48,162 nucleotides of DNA from CAYRJA01 sp964424455 (GTDB lineage: Bacteria > Bacteroidota > Bacteroidia > Chitinophagales > UBA10324). The notes below the pieces were generated by a model that saw only the letters and a program-made list of their open reading frames with translations, searched no databases and was not told where the DNA came from. The DNA lies in the NCBI GenBank assembly GCA_964424455.1, contig CAYRJA010000006.1, positions 1 through 48,162 on the forward strand, in the 5' to 3' direction. Positions within the stretch are counted from its first letter, which is position 1, and each line of letters begins with the position of its first letter. The position numbers were made by a program, and so were the translations under genes. Positions 33,732 through 43,523 of this stretch are shown here, in pieces.

Positions 33732-35207
33732 ATGTTGACAGTATTATTACTTGCGTTACCATTACTCTTTATTGTTCCTACATTCATTTTAAAAGGAAAA
33801 CAATCTGCAGTAGTGGCTTTTGCAGGATCACTTGTAACACTTGCCGTTTCTTTTGTGATGTATGCCCGGTTTGTGCCGGATGCAACCACACAGTTTGAGT
33901 TTGACGCCTCATGGGTAGAAAACTTTGGTATTCGTTTTCATGTCGGGATTGATGGTATTTCTTTAGTGATGGTCATGCTTACCACATTAATATCTGCATT
34001 TATCATACTCGCAACTTTTAAAAGAGATTACTCAAGTGCATCTGTATTTTACTCATTGATTCTATTGATGGAAGCAGGAATGTTAGGTGTGTTTGTGGCA
34101 AAAGATGCATTTCTGTTTTATGTGTGTTATGAACTTGCGCTTATTCCTATCTATTTTATCTGCGGATACTGGGGCGGTGAAAATCGTGTCCGTATCACTC
34201 TGAAATTTTTCATTTACACAATGGCGGGCAGTTTATTTATGATGTTAGCCATTATCTATCTTTATTTTAAAACTCCGGGTGACCACACTTTTGATATTAC
34301 CTCTTTTTATTCACTCAACTTATCAGCTACGGAGCAGGCATGGTTGTTCTGGGCATTCTTTGTAGCGTTTGCAGTGAAGATTCCGATTTTCCCTTTTCAC
34401 ACATGGCAACCTGAAACCTACACGGTTGCACCTACTGCAGGAACTATGCTGCTGGCAGGCATCATGCTGAAGATGGGTATTTATGGTTTAATTCGTTTTG
34501 TAGTGCCGATTCTTCCGGCAGGAATGGAACAATGGGGAGCGCTGGCAATGTTCCTTTGTGTAATCGGTATAGTGTATGGCGGTATCATTGTTATCAAGCA
34601 AAGAGATTTAAAAACTTTCGCTGCCTATTCTTCCATAGCGCATGTGGGATTGATAGCTGCAGGAATTTTTGCGCTGAATGTGCAAGGATTGCAGGGCGCA
34701 TTGTTGCAAAGTTTTAACCACGGAGTAAATGTGGTTACTATTTTCTTTCTTATAGATATTATAGAACGGCAAACCGGTACACGCATGATTTCTGAATTGG
34801 GAGGAATTGCCAACCGTTCAAGAGTGCTGGCTGTAACATTTATGATTCTGCTGCTTGGTAATATCGGGCTTCCACTCACAAACGGATTTGTAGGCGAGTT
34901 CCTGTTGCTGTTCGGCATCTATGATTGGAATATGTGGACAGCGGTAATTGCAGGCACTACCATAATTATCGGTGCAGTGTATATGTTCAGAATGTATCGT
35001 GAAGTTTTTCTCGGAGAGTTGTCGGAAGCATCTGAGTCGGTTAACAGTTCATTAAGTATGGTTGAAAAAGCTGTGCTTTATCCTTTGTGCTTTATCATTC
35101 TTCTGTTTGGACTTTTCCCGAATTTGCTTTTGGATGTAAGCGGAAGTTCTGTTCAGCAAATTCTTGAATTTTTTGCTAACCATAAAACCATGTTCAGCGG
35201 AGTATGA
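33732..35207 (+). CDS. nuoM: NADH-quinone oxidoreductase subunit M
   Basis: 491 residues from ATG 33732; the frame could open at TTG 33717, but that lies inside nuoL and the ATG immediately after the nuoL stop starts directly with a membrane helix (MLTVLLLALPLLFIVPTF). The conserved Glu of the proton channel is in YVCYELALIPIYFICGYWGG. PFHTWQPETYTVAPTAGTML and YSSIAHVGLIAAG complete the family pattern. It has about 13-14 helices and pumps protons as part of the membrane arm of complex I. Its TGA overlaps the nuoN ATG (ATGA at 35204-35207), so translation is coupled. Confidence 0.96.
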   Translation: MLTVLLLALPLLFIVPTFILKGKQSAVVAFAGSLVTLAVSFVMYARFVPDATTQFEFDASWVENFGIRFHVGIDGISLVMVMLTTLISAFIILATFKRDYSSASVFYSLILLMEAGMLGVFVAKDAFLFYVCYELALIPIYFICGYWGGENRVRITLKFFIYTMAGSLFMMLAIIYLYFKTPGDHTFDITSFYSLNLSATEQAWLFWAFFVAFAVKIPIFPFHTWQPETYTVAPTAGTMLLAGIMLKMGIYGLIRFVVPILPAGMEQWGALAMFLCVIGIVYGGIIVIKQRDLKTFAAYSSIAHVGLIAAGIFALNVQGLQGALLQSFNHGVNVVTIFFLIDIIERQTGTRMISELGGIANRSRVLAVTFMILLLGNIGLPLTNGFVGEFLLLFGIYDWNMWTAVIAGTTIIIGAVYMFRMYREVFLGELSEASESVNSSLSMVEKAVLYPLCFIILLFGLFPNLLLDVSGSSVQQILEFFANHKTMFSGV

Positions 35208-36580
35208 ATATTCTCATAGCCCTTACGGTTGCAGGAGCCATTGCGTTGTTTGGCGGTGTTTTTAAATATAGAAAAGCATCGGTTTATGTTTCATTGTTGG
35301 GAATTGCATCGGCAGTTGCTTTGTGTGTTACAGCATGGAATCAGAATGAATCGTTTTTCAATCACATGCTGCAAACCGACAACTTTGCTTTGGCATTCTC
35401 GGTAGTTTCTCTTGTGATGGGCGGACTGGTTATTTTCTTTTACAATCAGTTTCATTCGGAAGAAGAAGCACATCTGCCTGAAATTTTTACGCTTACCTTA
35501 TTCGGATTAATCGGCGCGGTGGTGATGTCGGGTTTCACCAATATGCTGATGCTTTTTCTCGGAGTGGAAATACTTTCACTGTCGTTTTATGTGTTAGCCG
35601 GAGTAAGGAAAAAGGATATGGCAAGCAATGAAGCGTCTATAAAATATTTCCTGCTTGGCGCATTCTCCACAGGATTTATGCTGTTTGGCATTGCACTGAT
35701 TTACGGCGCTTCTGCTTCATTTGATTTATCTGCCATTGCAGCATACACTCAGGAAAATCAATCCAACCTTCCGGTGATTTTTTACGCAGGAGTTATTCTT
35801 CTGCTTGCCGGATTACTTTTTAAAGTGGCGGCAGTACCGTTTCACTTCTGGACTCCGGATGCCTATCATGGCGCTCCTACCATTGTAACAGTTTATCTGG
35901 CAACCGTCGGAAAGATTGCCGGCTTTGCGGCGCTCTACCGTGTATTTGAATTATGCTTTGTACCGGTGTCCGCATCATGGGGCAGCATAATCTGGATAGT
36001 GGCAGCGCTGACAATGACAGTGGGAAATATTACTGCCATTTACCAAACCAGCATGAAGCGTATGCTGGCGTACTCCAGTATTGCTCACGCAGGATATATG
36101 CTGTTAGCGGTGTTGTCAGTTAATACCTATTCTGCTTCTTCCATTCTTTTCTATTCCATAGCTTACGGACTGAGCGCTGTAACAGGATTTGTAGTTGTGC
36201 TTATAGTGCAAAAGCAATATGGTAACGATTCAGTGAACAGTTTCAAAGGCATTGCAAAGGGAAATCCGTTACTTGGATTGGTACTGGCAATTTCCATGCT
36301 GTCGCTTTCGGGTATTCCGTCCACCGCAGGATTCTTTGGTAAGTTCTATATTTTTTCTTCGGCAGTAGATGCAGGGTATGTATGGTTAGTGGCAATAGCT
36401 GTACTCAATTCTTTTATCAGCGTGTATTACTATTTTCGTCCGATGATAGTGGCAATATTCCAGTCACCGGAGCATGAACCGCTGAAAGTAAAACCGGCTT
36501 CGCTTTATCTGTTACTGCTGCTGTCGGCTGTTACCATTGTACTCGGAGTGCTGCCCGGTTTAATCAGCGGAATTATCTGA
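35204..36580 (+). CDS. nuoN: NADH-quinone oxidoreductase subunit N
   Basis: 458 residues, third antiporter-like subunit of the complex I membrane arm. Seen: LFLGVEILSLSFYVLAGVRKKD, with the conserved Glu; KVAAVPFHFWTPDAYHGAPT; and AYSSIAHAGYMLLAV, all typical of NuoN. It is the last gene of the nuoLMN set; subunits A-K are not in the window. About 220 bp of hairpin-rich non-coding DNA separates it from the convergent kup gene. Confidence 0.96.
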   Translation: MNILIALTVAGAIALFGGVFKYRKASVYVSLLGIASAVALCVTAWNQNESFFNHMLQTDNFALAFSVVSLVMGGLVIFFYNQFHSEEEAHLPEIFTLTLFGLIGAVVMSGFTNMLMLFLGVEILSLSFYVLAGVRKKDMASNEASIKYFLLGAFSTGFMLFGIALIYGASASFDLSAIAAYTQENQSNLPVIFYAGVILLLAGLLFKVAAVPFHFWTPDAYHGAPTIVTVYLATVGKIAGFAALYRVFELCFVPVSASWGSIIWIVAALTMTVGNITAIYQTSMKRMLAYSSIAHAGYMLLAVLSVNTYSASSILFYSIAYGLSAVTGFVVVLIVQKQYGNDSVNSFKGIAKGNPLLGLVLAISMLSLSGIPSTAGFFGKFYIFSSAVDAGYVWLVAIAVLNSFISVYYYFRPMIVAIFQSPEHEPLKVKPASLYLLLLLSAVTIVLGVLPGLISGII

Positions 36581-36664
36581 TAAAGAGAATTACTTTTTGT
36601 TGGAATAAAGAGTTTAACATTCTCAGCGCTATTCACCAATATATCATTCGTGTTCGTGGTTCGT

Positions 36665-36781
36665 TAATCCAGAAGGGATTACAGGTTTGTAGAAGATAAG
36701 GATTTGAGAAGAATACGACTCCGAAGGGGTCGAAGAATTTGCTTGTTGATTTTTTATTAACATCAGATGCGGGAGGCATCT
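36665..36781. repeat. Three hairpins at ~50-bp spacing between nuoN and kup
   Basis: TAATCC-agaag-GGATTA (36665-36681), CGACTCC-gaa-GGGGTCG (36716-36732, one T-G pair) and AGATGC-gggag-GCATCT (36765-36781). Their start points are 51 and 49 bp apart, close to the 49-52 bp spacing of the REP pairs around the RAYT gene. The last is followed by TTTT and could serve as a weak plus-strand terminator for nuoN. Confidence 0.65.
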
Positions 36782-36804
36782 TTTAGAAAATTTCTTTTAT
36801 CCTG

Positions 36805-38745
36805 CTATTCTTCATACACCCTCGTCAGTTTTACATCTTTGGTAGGAATAAGTACGAGAGGAAATTTTTCAATGGTAACAGAACTGGTATCCAATCCGAA
36901 TTCGCGGCCTTCACGAAGGGATATTTTTTTCAACAGGAAATAAATATCCATAATTATCTTTTCGGTGAAGGGTAATTCATTTTCATAACTCAGGAATTTT
37001 TCAATCACAACAAATCTGAAATCACCGGATACATGTTGTCGGCTAAGGGATTTGTAGCGGCTTACCGTATCCACTTCTTTATTCTGCACCATGTTTTCCA
37101 CTACCTTTTTAAAGTACAGGTTGATACGCGGCGCAACACGAAAACCCAGCATGAAGTCAATACGAAAAGCATTGCCGGGTATCAGCGGAGTTACCATGTA
37201 ATCCATTTTATAAGGTTCATCCAGCACATCCACATGTATGAACCAATACACATCTGCTCTTTTCGGCCGCTTGTTGAAAATAGAATAGAACACTTTTGAT
37301 TCCATTTGCGACGGATAATCTGCGCTGGTCAGATAGATTAAATGAGAGGCATATTTCGGAACAGAAACATCGTCGCTCAACTCTTTCAATGGCTGCAGAT
37401 AGTCCTTCATATTCAAAAACTCAAGGTATCGGTTTTTAATTTTTCTTGCTTTAAACCAAACAAACATTACAAGGAATAAGGCGGAACCTATCATAACTGT
37501 AACAAAACCGCCGTGAGCAATCTTTGTGAAGTTGGCAAAAAGGAAAACCAGTTCTAAAGGAATAAAAACTATTCCCATTAACGCCACAAGTGAAATAGAG
37601 CCGCGCCGTACATATAGGAATACGCCAAACAGAATAGTATCCATCAACATTCCGAAATTGATGGTCAGTCCGTATGCCGCTTCCATATTGCGTGATTGCT
37701 GAAAGAACAATACCATAGCAATACAACCGGCAAACAACAACCCATTTGCGCTCGGCACATAGATTTGTCCACGTTCATCAGTGGGGTGAACCACTCTTAC
37801 TTTAGGCCATAGATTCAGCCGCATGGCTTCGTTTACTAATGTAAAAGTACCGGTAATTAATGCCTGGCTTGCAATGACAGAAGCTGCAGTGGCTATGATA
37901 ATCCCGATAAATACAAACCAGTAAGGCATTACTGCGAAGAATATTTGAGTATCTAATACTTCACCTTCGTGCATCATGAGCCATGCGCCCTGCCCGAAGT
38001 AATTCAGCAGTAAACAGGTCTTTACAAAAATCCAGCTCACACGGATATTGTACTTGCCACAGTGTCCGAGGTCAGAATAAAGCGCTTCTGCTCCCGTAGT
38101 GCAAAGAAATACTGCCCCCAGCAACCAGATTCCTTTCGGGTAAAGCACTAACAGTTTAATTGCATAAACAGGATTAATGGCATTCAGTATGTTCCAGTGA
38201 TGTTGAAGATTCGAGATGCCGATTATTCCCTGCATCAGAAACCATATAAACATTATCGGACCGAAAGAACTTCCCACTAATCGTGTCCCCGCCCGCTGAA
38301 AAATAAACAGCAGGCAAAGAATCACAATGACTATGGGCACTACTGAAATATTCTCGTTGTAAATTTTCAACCCTTCTACGGCAGATGTTACAGTAATTGC
38401 GGGAGTAATCATTCCATCAGCCATAAGAGCAGCGCCGCCTACTATTGCAGGAAACACTAACCACTTTGCGCGCTTACGCACTAATGCAAATAATGCAAAT
38501 ACGCCACCCTCACCGTTGTTGTCAGCTCTTAATATCAGGATGATGTATTTTATAGTGGTTTGCAGCGTTAGTGTCCAGAACACACAGGAAAGACCACCAT
38601 AAACCAGCAGCTTGTTAATCGGACGATCGCCTATGATGGCTTGCATTACATAGAGCGGAGAAGTGCCAATATCACCATAAATGATTCCAAGAGTTACCAG
38701 TAATCCGGCAAATGAGATTTTATTTAAATGGCTGCTCTTTTCCAA
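36805..38745 (-). CDS. kup: KUP-family potassium transporter 1
   Basis: Inner-membrane K+/H+ symporter of the KUP/HAK/KT family. The N-terminal signature TLGIIYGDIGTSPLYVMQAI is intact, followed by about 12 membrane helices and a C-terminal cytoplasmic domain of ~200 residues, total about 646. I place the start at TTG 38745 rather than TTG 38766: the sibling gene starts at the equivalent TTG-GAA-AAG, no in-frame ATG exists before the signature, and the candidate -7 box at 38764-38771 would put the upstream TTG outside the transcript. It is a tandem duplicate of the next gene; the C-terminal halves are nearly identical in protein sequence. Confidence 0.94.
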   Translation of the reverse strand: MEKSSHLNKISFAGLLVTLGIIYGDIGTSPLYVMQAIIGDRPINKLLVYGGLSCVFWTLTLQTTIKYIILILRADNNGEGGVFALFALVRKRAKWLVFPAIVGGAALMADGMITPAITVTSAVEGLKIYNENISVVPIVIVILCLLFIFQRAGTRLVGSSFGPIMFIWFLMQGIIGISNLQHHWNILNAINPVYAIKLLVLYPKGIWLLGAVFLCTTGAEALYSDLGHCGKYNIRVSWIFVKTCLLLNYFGQGAWLMMHEGEVLDTQIFFAVMPYWFVFIGIIIATAASVIASQALITGTFTLVNEAMRLNLWPKVRVVHPTDERGQIYVPSANGLLFAGCIAMVLFFQQSRNMEAAYGLTINFGMLMDTILFGVFLYVRRGSISLVALMGIVFIPLELVFLFANFTKIAHGGFVTVMIGSALFLVMFVWFKARKIKNRYLEFLNMKDYLQPLKELSDDVSVPKYASHLIYLTSADYPSQMESKVFYSIFNKRPKRADVYWFIHVDVLDEPYKMDYMVTPLIPGNAFRIDFMLGFRVAPRINLYFKKVVENMVQNKEVDTVSRYKSLSRQHVSGDFRFVVIEKFLSYENELPFTEKIIMDIYFLLKKISLREGREFGLDTSSVTIEKFPLVLIPTKDVKLTRVYEE

Positions 38746-38763
38746 AGAAGAATAAATAGAATG

Positions 38764-38771
38764 CAAAAATA
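38764..38771 (-). promoter_or_regulatory. Candidate -7 promoter box for kup 1 (TATTTTTG on the minus strand)
   Basis: The minus strand reads TATTTTTG, fitting TAnnTTTG, ending 18 bp before TTG 38745. It supports the downstream start and an independent promoter for this copy. Confidence 0.4.
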
Positions 38772-38807
38772 AAATAAGACAGGAATTGTGATAAAGTGCT
38801 TTTTAAC

Positions 38808-38823
38808 ACCGGAATATTCCGGT
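38808..38823. promoter_or_regulatory. Perfect 16-bp palindrome ACCGGAATATTCCGGT between the kup genes
   Basis: Self-complementary over all 16 bases with no loop. It lies about 36 bp upstream of the -7 box of kup 1. No T run follows on the minus strand, so it is a poor terminator for kup 2; an operator for kup 1 is the better guess. Confidence 0.5.
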
Positions 38824-38850
38824 TTAATAAAATAGCAGGAGAGTATATTA

Positions 38851-40794
38851 CTATTCTTCAAAAACTCTTGTCAGTTTTGTTTCTCTTGCAGGCATGAGAA
38901 CAAGAGGGAATTTTTCAATTGTAACAGAGCTGGTGTCCAATCCAAATTCGCGTCCTTCATGCAACGATATTTTTTTCAACAGGAAATATATATCCATAAT
39001 CACCTTTTCGATAAATGGCAATTCATTTTCATAACTCAGGAATTTTTCAATCACAACAAATCTGAAATCACCGGATACATGCTGGCGGTTAAGAGATTTG
39101 TAACGGCTTACCGTATCTACTTCTTTATTCTGTACCATGTTTTCCACAACCTTTTTAAAATATAGGTTGATACGAGGCGCTACACGGAATCCCAGCATAA
39201 ACTCAATACGGAAAACATTGCCGGAAACCAGCGGGGTTACCATGTAATCCATTTTATAGGGTTCATCCAGTACGTCTACATGTATGAACCAATACACATC
39301 TGCTCTTTTCGGCTGCTTGTTGAAAATAGAATAAAACACTTTTGCCTCCATTTGCGATGGATAGTCTGCACTGGTCAGGTAGATTAAATGAGAAGCATAT
39401 TTTGGAACGGAGGAATCGTTACTCAGTTCTTTCAGTAACGGCATATAATCTTTAACATTCACAAATTCGAGATATCGGTTTTTAATTTTTCTTGCCTTGT
39501 ACCAAACGTACATTACCACCAGAAGTCCAGAGCTGATTATTACAGTGATATAAGCGCCATGTGAAAACTTTGCCAGGTTAGCAATGAGGAAGCAGGTTTC
39601 AATAGTTAAGAATACAACTCCTGTTAGTGCAGCCAGTATAATTGAGCCCTGCCTTACATACAGATATGTGCAAAACAGGATGGTAGTCATCATCATGCAG
39701 AAAGTGATTGAAAGCCCATACGCGGCTTCCATATTTTTTGATTCGCGGAATAGTAACACCATCATAATACACCCGAAGAATAAAATGATATTTACGCTTG
39801 GCACATACATCTGTCCGCGCTCTTCAGTTGGATGTACTACCCTTACCTTAGGCCAAAGGTTTAGGCGCATGGCTTCACTCACTAATGTAAATGCTCCGGT
39901 GATTAATGCCTGACTTGCGATGATAGATGCTGCTGTTGCAACGATGATTCCGACAATTACAAACGAATCGGGCATCATGGCATAAAAGGGATTCTGTCCG
40001 TAAATGACCTCACCTTCATGTGTCATTAGCCAGGCACCTTGTCCGAAATAATTCAGCAGCAAACAAGTCTTTACAAAAATCCAACTTACACGTATATTTT
40101 TCCTTCCACAGTGTCCAAGATCAGAATAAAGAGCTTCGGCTCCTGTTGTACAGAGAAATACAGCGCCGAGCAGCCAGAATCCTTTCGGATAATCAGCTAA
40201 AAGTTTCACGGCGTAAACAGGATTTACCACAGAAAGAATCTTCCAGTCCTGAATGATGTGAAGAATACCTAATATTCCCAACATTGAAAACCAAACAAAC
40301 ATAATGGGTCCAAAAGAACTACCTATCCACCTTGTACCCATTCGCTGGAATATAAACAGAGATGCAATAATCGCAATCACTATGGGGACAGTATTGATTT
40401 CTTCATTATAAACACGAAGACCTTCTATTGCTGAAGACACTGTAATAGATGGAGTAATCATTCCATCGGCAAGCAAGGATGCTCCACCGATAATAGCCGG
40501 AAACATTAACCATTTGGCGCGTTTGCGCACTAATGCATAAAGCGAAAAGACACCACCTTCACCCTTGTTATCCGCACGAAGTGTCAGAATGATATACTTG
40601 ACAGTCGTTTGTAGTGTCAAAGTCCAGAATACGCACGAAAGCCCGCCATAAATTAGCAACTTTGTAACCGGGCGTTCGCCTATAATGGCTTGCATCACAT
40701 ATAGCGGTGAAGTTCCAAGGTCGCCATATATTATCCCAAGTGTTATTAATAGCCCTGCAAGAGATAGTTTGTTTGTAGACTTGTTCTTTTCCAA
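38851..40794 (-). CDS. kup: KUP-family potassium transporter 2
   Basis: 647 residues, K+/H+ symporter with the intact signature TLGIIYGDLGTSPLYVMQAI and the same layout as its neighbour. The start is TTG 40794 (reading L/M-E-K-N-K-S); an in-frame TGA lies directly before it and the next Met is after residue 30, inside the signature, so no ATG start is available. Both paralogues therefore appear to use TTG, which normally lowers translation. The two proteins differ mostly in membrane helices 4-11 and are near-identical in the cytoplasmic tail, suggesting gene conversion or selection there. Confidence 0.94.
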   Translation of the reverse strand: MEKNKSTNKLSLAGLLITLGIIYGDLGTSPLYVMQAIIGERPVTKLLIYGGLSCVFWTLTLQTTVKYIILTLRADNKGEGGVFSLYALVRKRAKWLMFPAIIGGASLLADGMITPSITVSSAIEGLRVYNEEINTVPIVIAIIASLFIFQRMGTRWIGSSFGPIMFVWFSMLGILGILHIIQDWKILSVVNPVYAVKLLADYPKGFWLLGAVFLCTTGAEALYSDLGHCGRKNIRVSWIFVKTCLLLNYFGQGAWLMTHEGEVIYGQNPFYAMMPDSFVIVGIIVATAASIIASQALITGAFTLVSEAMRLNLWPKVRVVHPTEERGQMYVPSVNIILFFGCIMMVLLFRESKNMEAAYGLSITFCMMMTTILFCTYLYVRQGSIILAALTGVVFLTIETCFLIANLAKFSHGAYITVIISSGLLVVMYVWYKARKIKNRYLEFVNVKDYMPLLKELSNDSSVPKYASHLIYLTSADYPSQMEAKVFYSIFNKQPKRADVYWFIHVDVLDEPYKMDYMVTPLVSGNVFRIEFMLGFRVAPRINLYFKKVVENMVQNKEVDTVSRYKSLNRQHVSGDFRFVVIEKFLSYENELPFIEKVIMDIYFLLKKISLHEGREFGLDTSSVTIEKFPLVLMPARETKLTRVFEE

Positions 40795-41069
40795 TCAGGG
40801 CAAATAAGGGCGTAAAAGTAATATAAGACAGAACAGAAGGGAGGAAATTATTTTATGCTGGTACATTCCACACAGTTTGCCTTATCAGAACTTTGAGGAG
40901 TTTAGTGTAACACTTAGAACATGGTCTTATCCTAACTCATGCTGAAATGATTCTATAAGAAACCTTATCTTCAGAAATCAACTCATTTTCACACGATAGA
41001 ACTGTTACAATAATCTTTCTGAGTTACTGTGGGAAGCGTCGCTCTAAAGAAATTTTCGTGATAAGTTTT

Positions 41070-42701
41070 CTATTCCTTCACAAACCGCCCAACTTGCATT
41101 GTGTTTAAGTTGCGATCGGTAACCTGAAGAATATAAAATCCTTTGTTCAGGTTATCTGTTGGAATAACTTTATCTACTACCAAACCTGATTGTACAATTT
41201 GTCCTAAGGTGTTTATGATTTGATAGTTACAGTTGTACCCGGCAATATTAAGATGTAAATCATTGATACAAGGATTAGGAGATAATTTCAATTGAGAATT
41301 ATTACCCTTTTGAATATCTGTAACAGAAGTAATCAATCCAAGACCTAATAATCCTGCTTGTCCGTTGGTGGCTGCCCCTCCCGATACATTCACAAACAAA
41401 GGATTCAGCCGGATGATTTGCTTAGTATAACCATAATCTAAATAAGCCCAACTCATTATCTGTGTTGAGTTACAAGTGGTAGTATCCACCATGAATACTT
41501 TTACGGAATCGTTATTGTTATCGGTGTACGCATAATACAATACTCCGTCTGATTGCAGATTGATTGGACTGTATTGACCTCGTTCAGGTGTATAAAGCAC
41601 CGTACCGTTGGTTGTTCCGTCAGTTACCCAAATTCTGCTTCTGTTAGTAACATTAATTCCGGTATCAACACCAACAAAATACAATTTGTTACAGGTAATA
41701 TTAAAGTTAGAGGGGTTTGAACCCAAAATACCGGGACTACTGGTATTAACATCTTTAATAAGAGTTGTCCCTGCTAAGGTTCCGTCAGTTGAGGAAAGTT
41801 CAGTTCCTATATTTGAGTTGCTCGCATCGCCTGCAAGAATCAATTTTCCATTGAACTCAATGATGGGGTGCATTCCCGGAGAAAAATAACTCGCATTGTT
41901 TACGGTTCCATCAGTTCTCCAAAGTTCGTCTGCCGAATAATTTGCCGCATTGGTAAATACAAAATATAGATACCCATTGTATTCTCTGAAATATTGAGAC
42001 TTGGTGTCCATGTTGTTTCCGCCTGCATATCTTCTGGCGTCACCATCTAAGGAATCCAGCCGGACAAATCCGCCTGCTGTTCCATCGGTACTCCAGATTT
42101 CCATATAAAGATGATCAACGCCATTTACTTTTCCTTTATTGACGGTGAAAACTATTTTGTTGTTGAACTTTACATAATTGGATACACCATCTTCATTGCT
42201 GCCTCTTGTAACAAAACTTTTCAATATAGTTGTTCCGGCAATAGTGCCATCGGAAACATACATACCATTTGAGGTAGGTTGTAAACTATAAACCGAGAAG
42301 TAGAGCTTGTTATTGAATTCAAATAAATCATAAACAGAATAATCTGAAGTATAAATAGGGAATGTTCCGTTGCTTGTGCCATCGGAAATCCAAAGCTGAC
42401 GATCGGCAACAAAAAACAATTTGTTGTTAATGATTTTTAAAGGTCCGGCAATTGCAACAGTAGATGTCCCTAAAGATTTAACTAAAGAAGCTCCGGAAAT
42501 ACTTGTATTTGTTTTCCAGAGTTGTGTAGTCCAGGTACCGGATGAATCGGCATATTTGAAGAAGAAAATCTCGCTCCCTACTTTTTCTGCGCGAATGACA
42601 TTTTCACTGTTAGAAATAAACAGAGGCGTTTGAGCATAAACATTTGCAGTAAGTATTACACCAGTGAAAAAAGTTTGTAGAAGTAGTGGAAATAACTTCA
42701 T
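41070..42701 (-). CDS. T9SS-secreted beta-propeller-like protein (WxTDGTxxGT repeats)
   Basis: About 543 residues from ATG 42701, chosen because it begins the signal peptide (MKLFPLLLQTFFTGVILTANVYAQ is 24 long; here, hydrophobic LLLQTFFTGVIL ending VYAQ). The frame could extend 37 codons upstream. The body repeats the motif LWxTDGTxxGT about eight times (for example QLWISDGTSNGT, EIWSTDGTAGGF, ELSSTDGTLAGT, RIWVTDGTTNGT), each with a hydrophobic FNNKLYF strand, as in extracellular propeller proteins of Bacteroidota. The last ~75 residues (LSPNPCINDLHLNI, NTLGQIVQSG, NKGFYILQVTD) form the type A sorting domain cleaved by the T9SS sortase. Function unknown; surface-attached or secreted. Confidence 0.87.
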   Translation of the reverse strand: MKLFPLLLQTFFTGVILTANVYAQTPLFISNSENVIRAEKVGSEIFFFKYADSSGTWTTQLWKTNTSISGASLVKSLGTSTVAIAGPLKIINNKLFFVADRQLWISDGTSNGTFPIYTSDYSVYDLFEFNNKLYFSVYSLQPTSNGMYVSDGTIAGTTILKSFVTRGSNEDGVSNYVKFNNKIVFTVNKGKVNGVDHLYMEIWSTDGTAGGFVRLDSLDGDARRYAGGNNMDTKSQYFREYNGYLYFVFTNAANYSADELWRTDGTVNNASYFSPGMHPIIEFNGKLILAGDASNSNIGTELSSTDGTLAGTTLIKDVNTSSPGILGSNPSNFNITCNKLYFVGVDTGINVTNRSRIWVTDGTTNGTVLYTPERGQYSPINLQSDGVLYYAYTDNNNDSVKVFMVDTTTCNSTQIMSWAYLDYGYTKQIIRLNPLFVNVSGGAATNGQAGLLGLGLITSVTDIQKGNNSQLKLSPNPCINDLHLNIAGYNCNYQIINTLGQIVQSGLVVDKVIPTDNLNKGFYILQVTDRNLNTMQVGRFVKE

Positions 42702-43061
42702 TTTGGTTTGGTTTAAGATGAATTTTAAAAGTTGATTTTTTGATTTGGAAGTATTGTAACACCTGACTTTCAAATCAACAACAATAATTATGATAACTTT
42801 TTGCTTCTGCAATTAAAGATTCACATTTATTTTTTTGATAGATGTCATCGGCCGAACCGTGTAGCAGATAGAAGTGCCAGAGAAGACTTGGCAATATGAT
42901 TCTTGATATATGGATGTAAGGTATTCAGAAAGAATACATAGAAAGTTCTGAGTTTGTCAATACTGTAACACCTATTAACAGGATATAATACACCTTGAAA
43001 AACTTAACCACTTTCCATCCTTTAGGAGTAGTAGCAGATGTTTATAGTACGGTTCTTTTGC
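42702..43061. other. 360-bp non-coding gap before the propeller gene
   Basis: No gene or clear promoter box was recognised. The stretch contains two copies of TGTAACACCT (42755-42764 and 42964-42973). It must hold the promoter of the downstream minus-strand gene. Confidence 0.6.
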
Positions 43062-43433
43062 TTAACCATTCACAGAAGGCAGCGGAGGAAATTGTTCTTT
43101 CTCCTGCTTTTTTATTTTCTCCAGAAAATTCTGTGCAAACTTTCTGATATCATCGGACACTTCTTTGTTATGGGTAGCGCGTTCAAAGGTATCGCTCATG
43201 GTCAGCATCGTCTGAAAGAAAAATAAGTTCATTTCCTGAACGGTCATTTCTTTTGTCCAAAGGTCAATGCTCATTCCGTTCTTTTCATTATGATCCCATA
43301 GCGCCAGCATCACTGCACGACATTCTTTGTCATCTTTGTTTTCTGCGTCCGTAGCATTCCAGAATATCTTATCGGGAATACTTTGCTCATCTAACTGAAT
43401 ATTGAATTTTATTTCTGAAGTCTTTCCGGTCAT
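43062..43433 (-). CDS. gldC: Gliding motility protein GldC
   Basis: 123 residues that match GldC along their whole length: SEIKFNIQLDEQSIPDKIFW, then ALWDHNEKNGMSIDLWTKEM, VQEMNLFFFQTMLTMSDTF and ERATHN. GldC is a cytoplasmic accessory protein linked to gliding motility in Flavobacterium; no enzyme activity is known, and the protein is present also in non-gliding Bacteroidota. The C-terminus is extended by a Lys/Glu-rich tail. It has a candidate -7 box at 43451-43458 and seems to be its own transcription unit; mutL, on the same strand, ends 90 bp upstream. Confidence 0.92.
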   Translation of the reverse strand: MTGKTSEIKFNIQLDEQSIPDKIFWNATDAENKDDKECRAVMLALWDHNEKNGMSIDLWTKEMTVQEMNLFFFQTMLTMSDTFERATHNKEVSDDIRKFAQNFLEKIKKQEKEQFPPLPSVNG

Positions 43434-43450
43434 AAAAAATTATTATATGG

Positions 43451-43458
43451 CAAATGTA
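43451..43458 (-). promoter_or_regulatory. Candidate -7 promoter box for gldC (TACATTTG on the minus strand)
   Basis: The minus strand reads TACATTTG, identical to the box before nuoL, 17 bp from the gldC ATG. A small dyad (aatac-ttt-gtatt) lies just upstream and could be an operator. Confidence 0.5.
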
Positions 43459-43523
43459 ACCACACAATACTTTGTATTATTGTAAATCATAAAAAACATT
43501 TCAGATGGAGTGATTTGGGAAAA

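Noticed and set aside
38808..38823. Rho-independent terminator for kup 2
   Set aside because: The palindrome is strong but lacks a following T run on the minus strand and has no loop; an operator is more likely.
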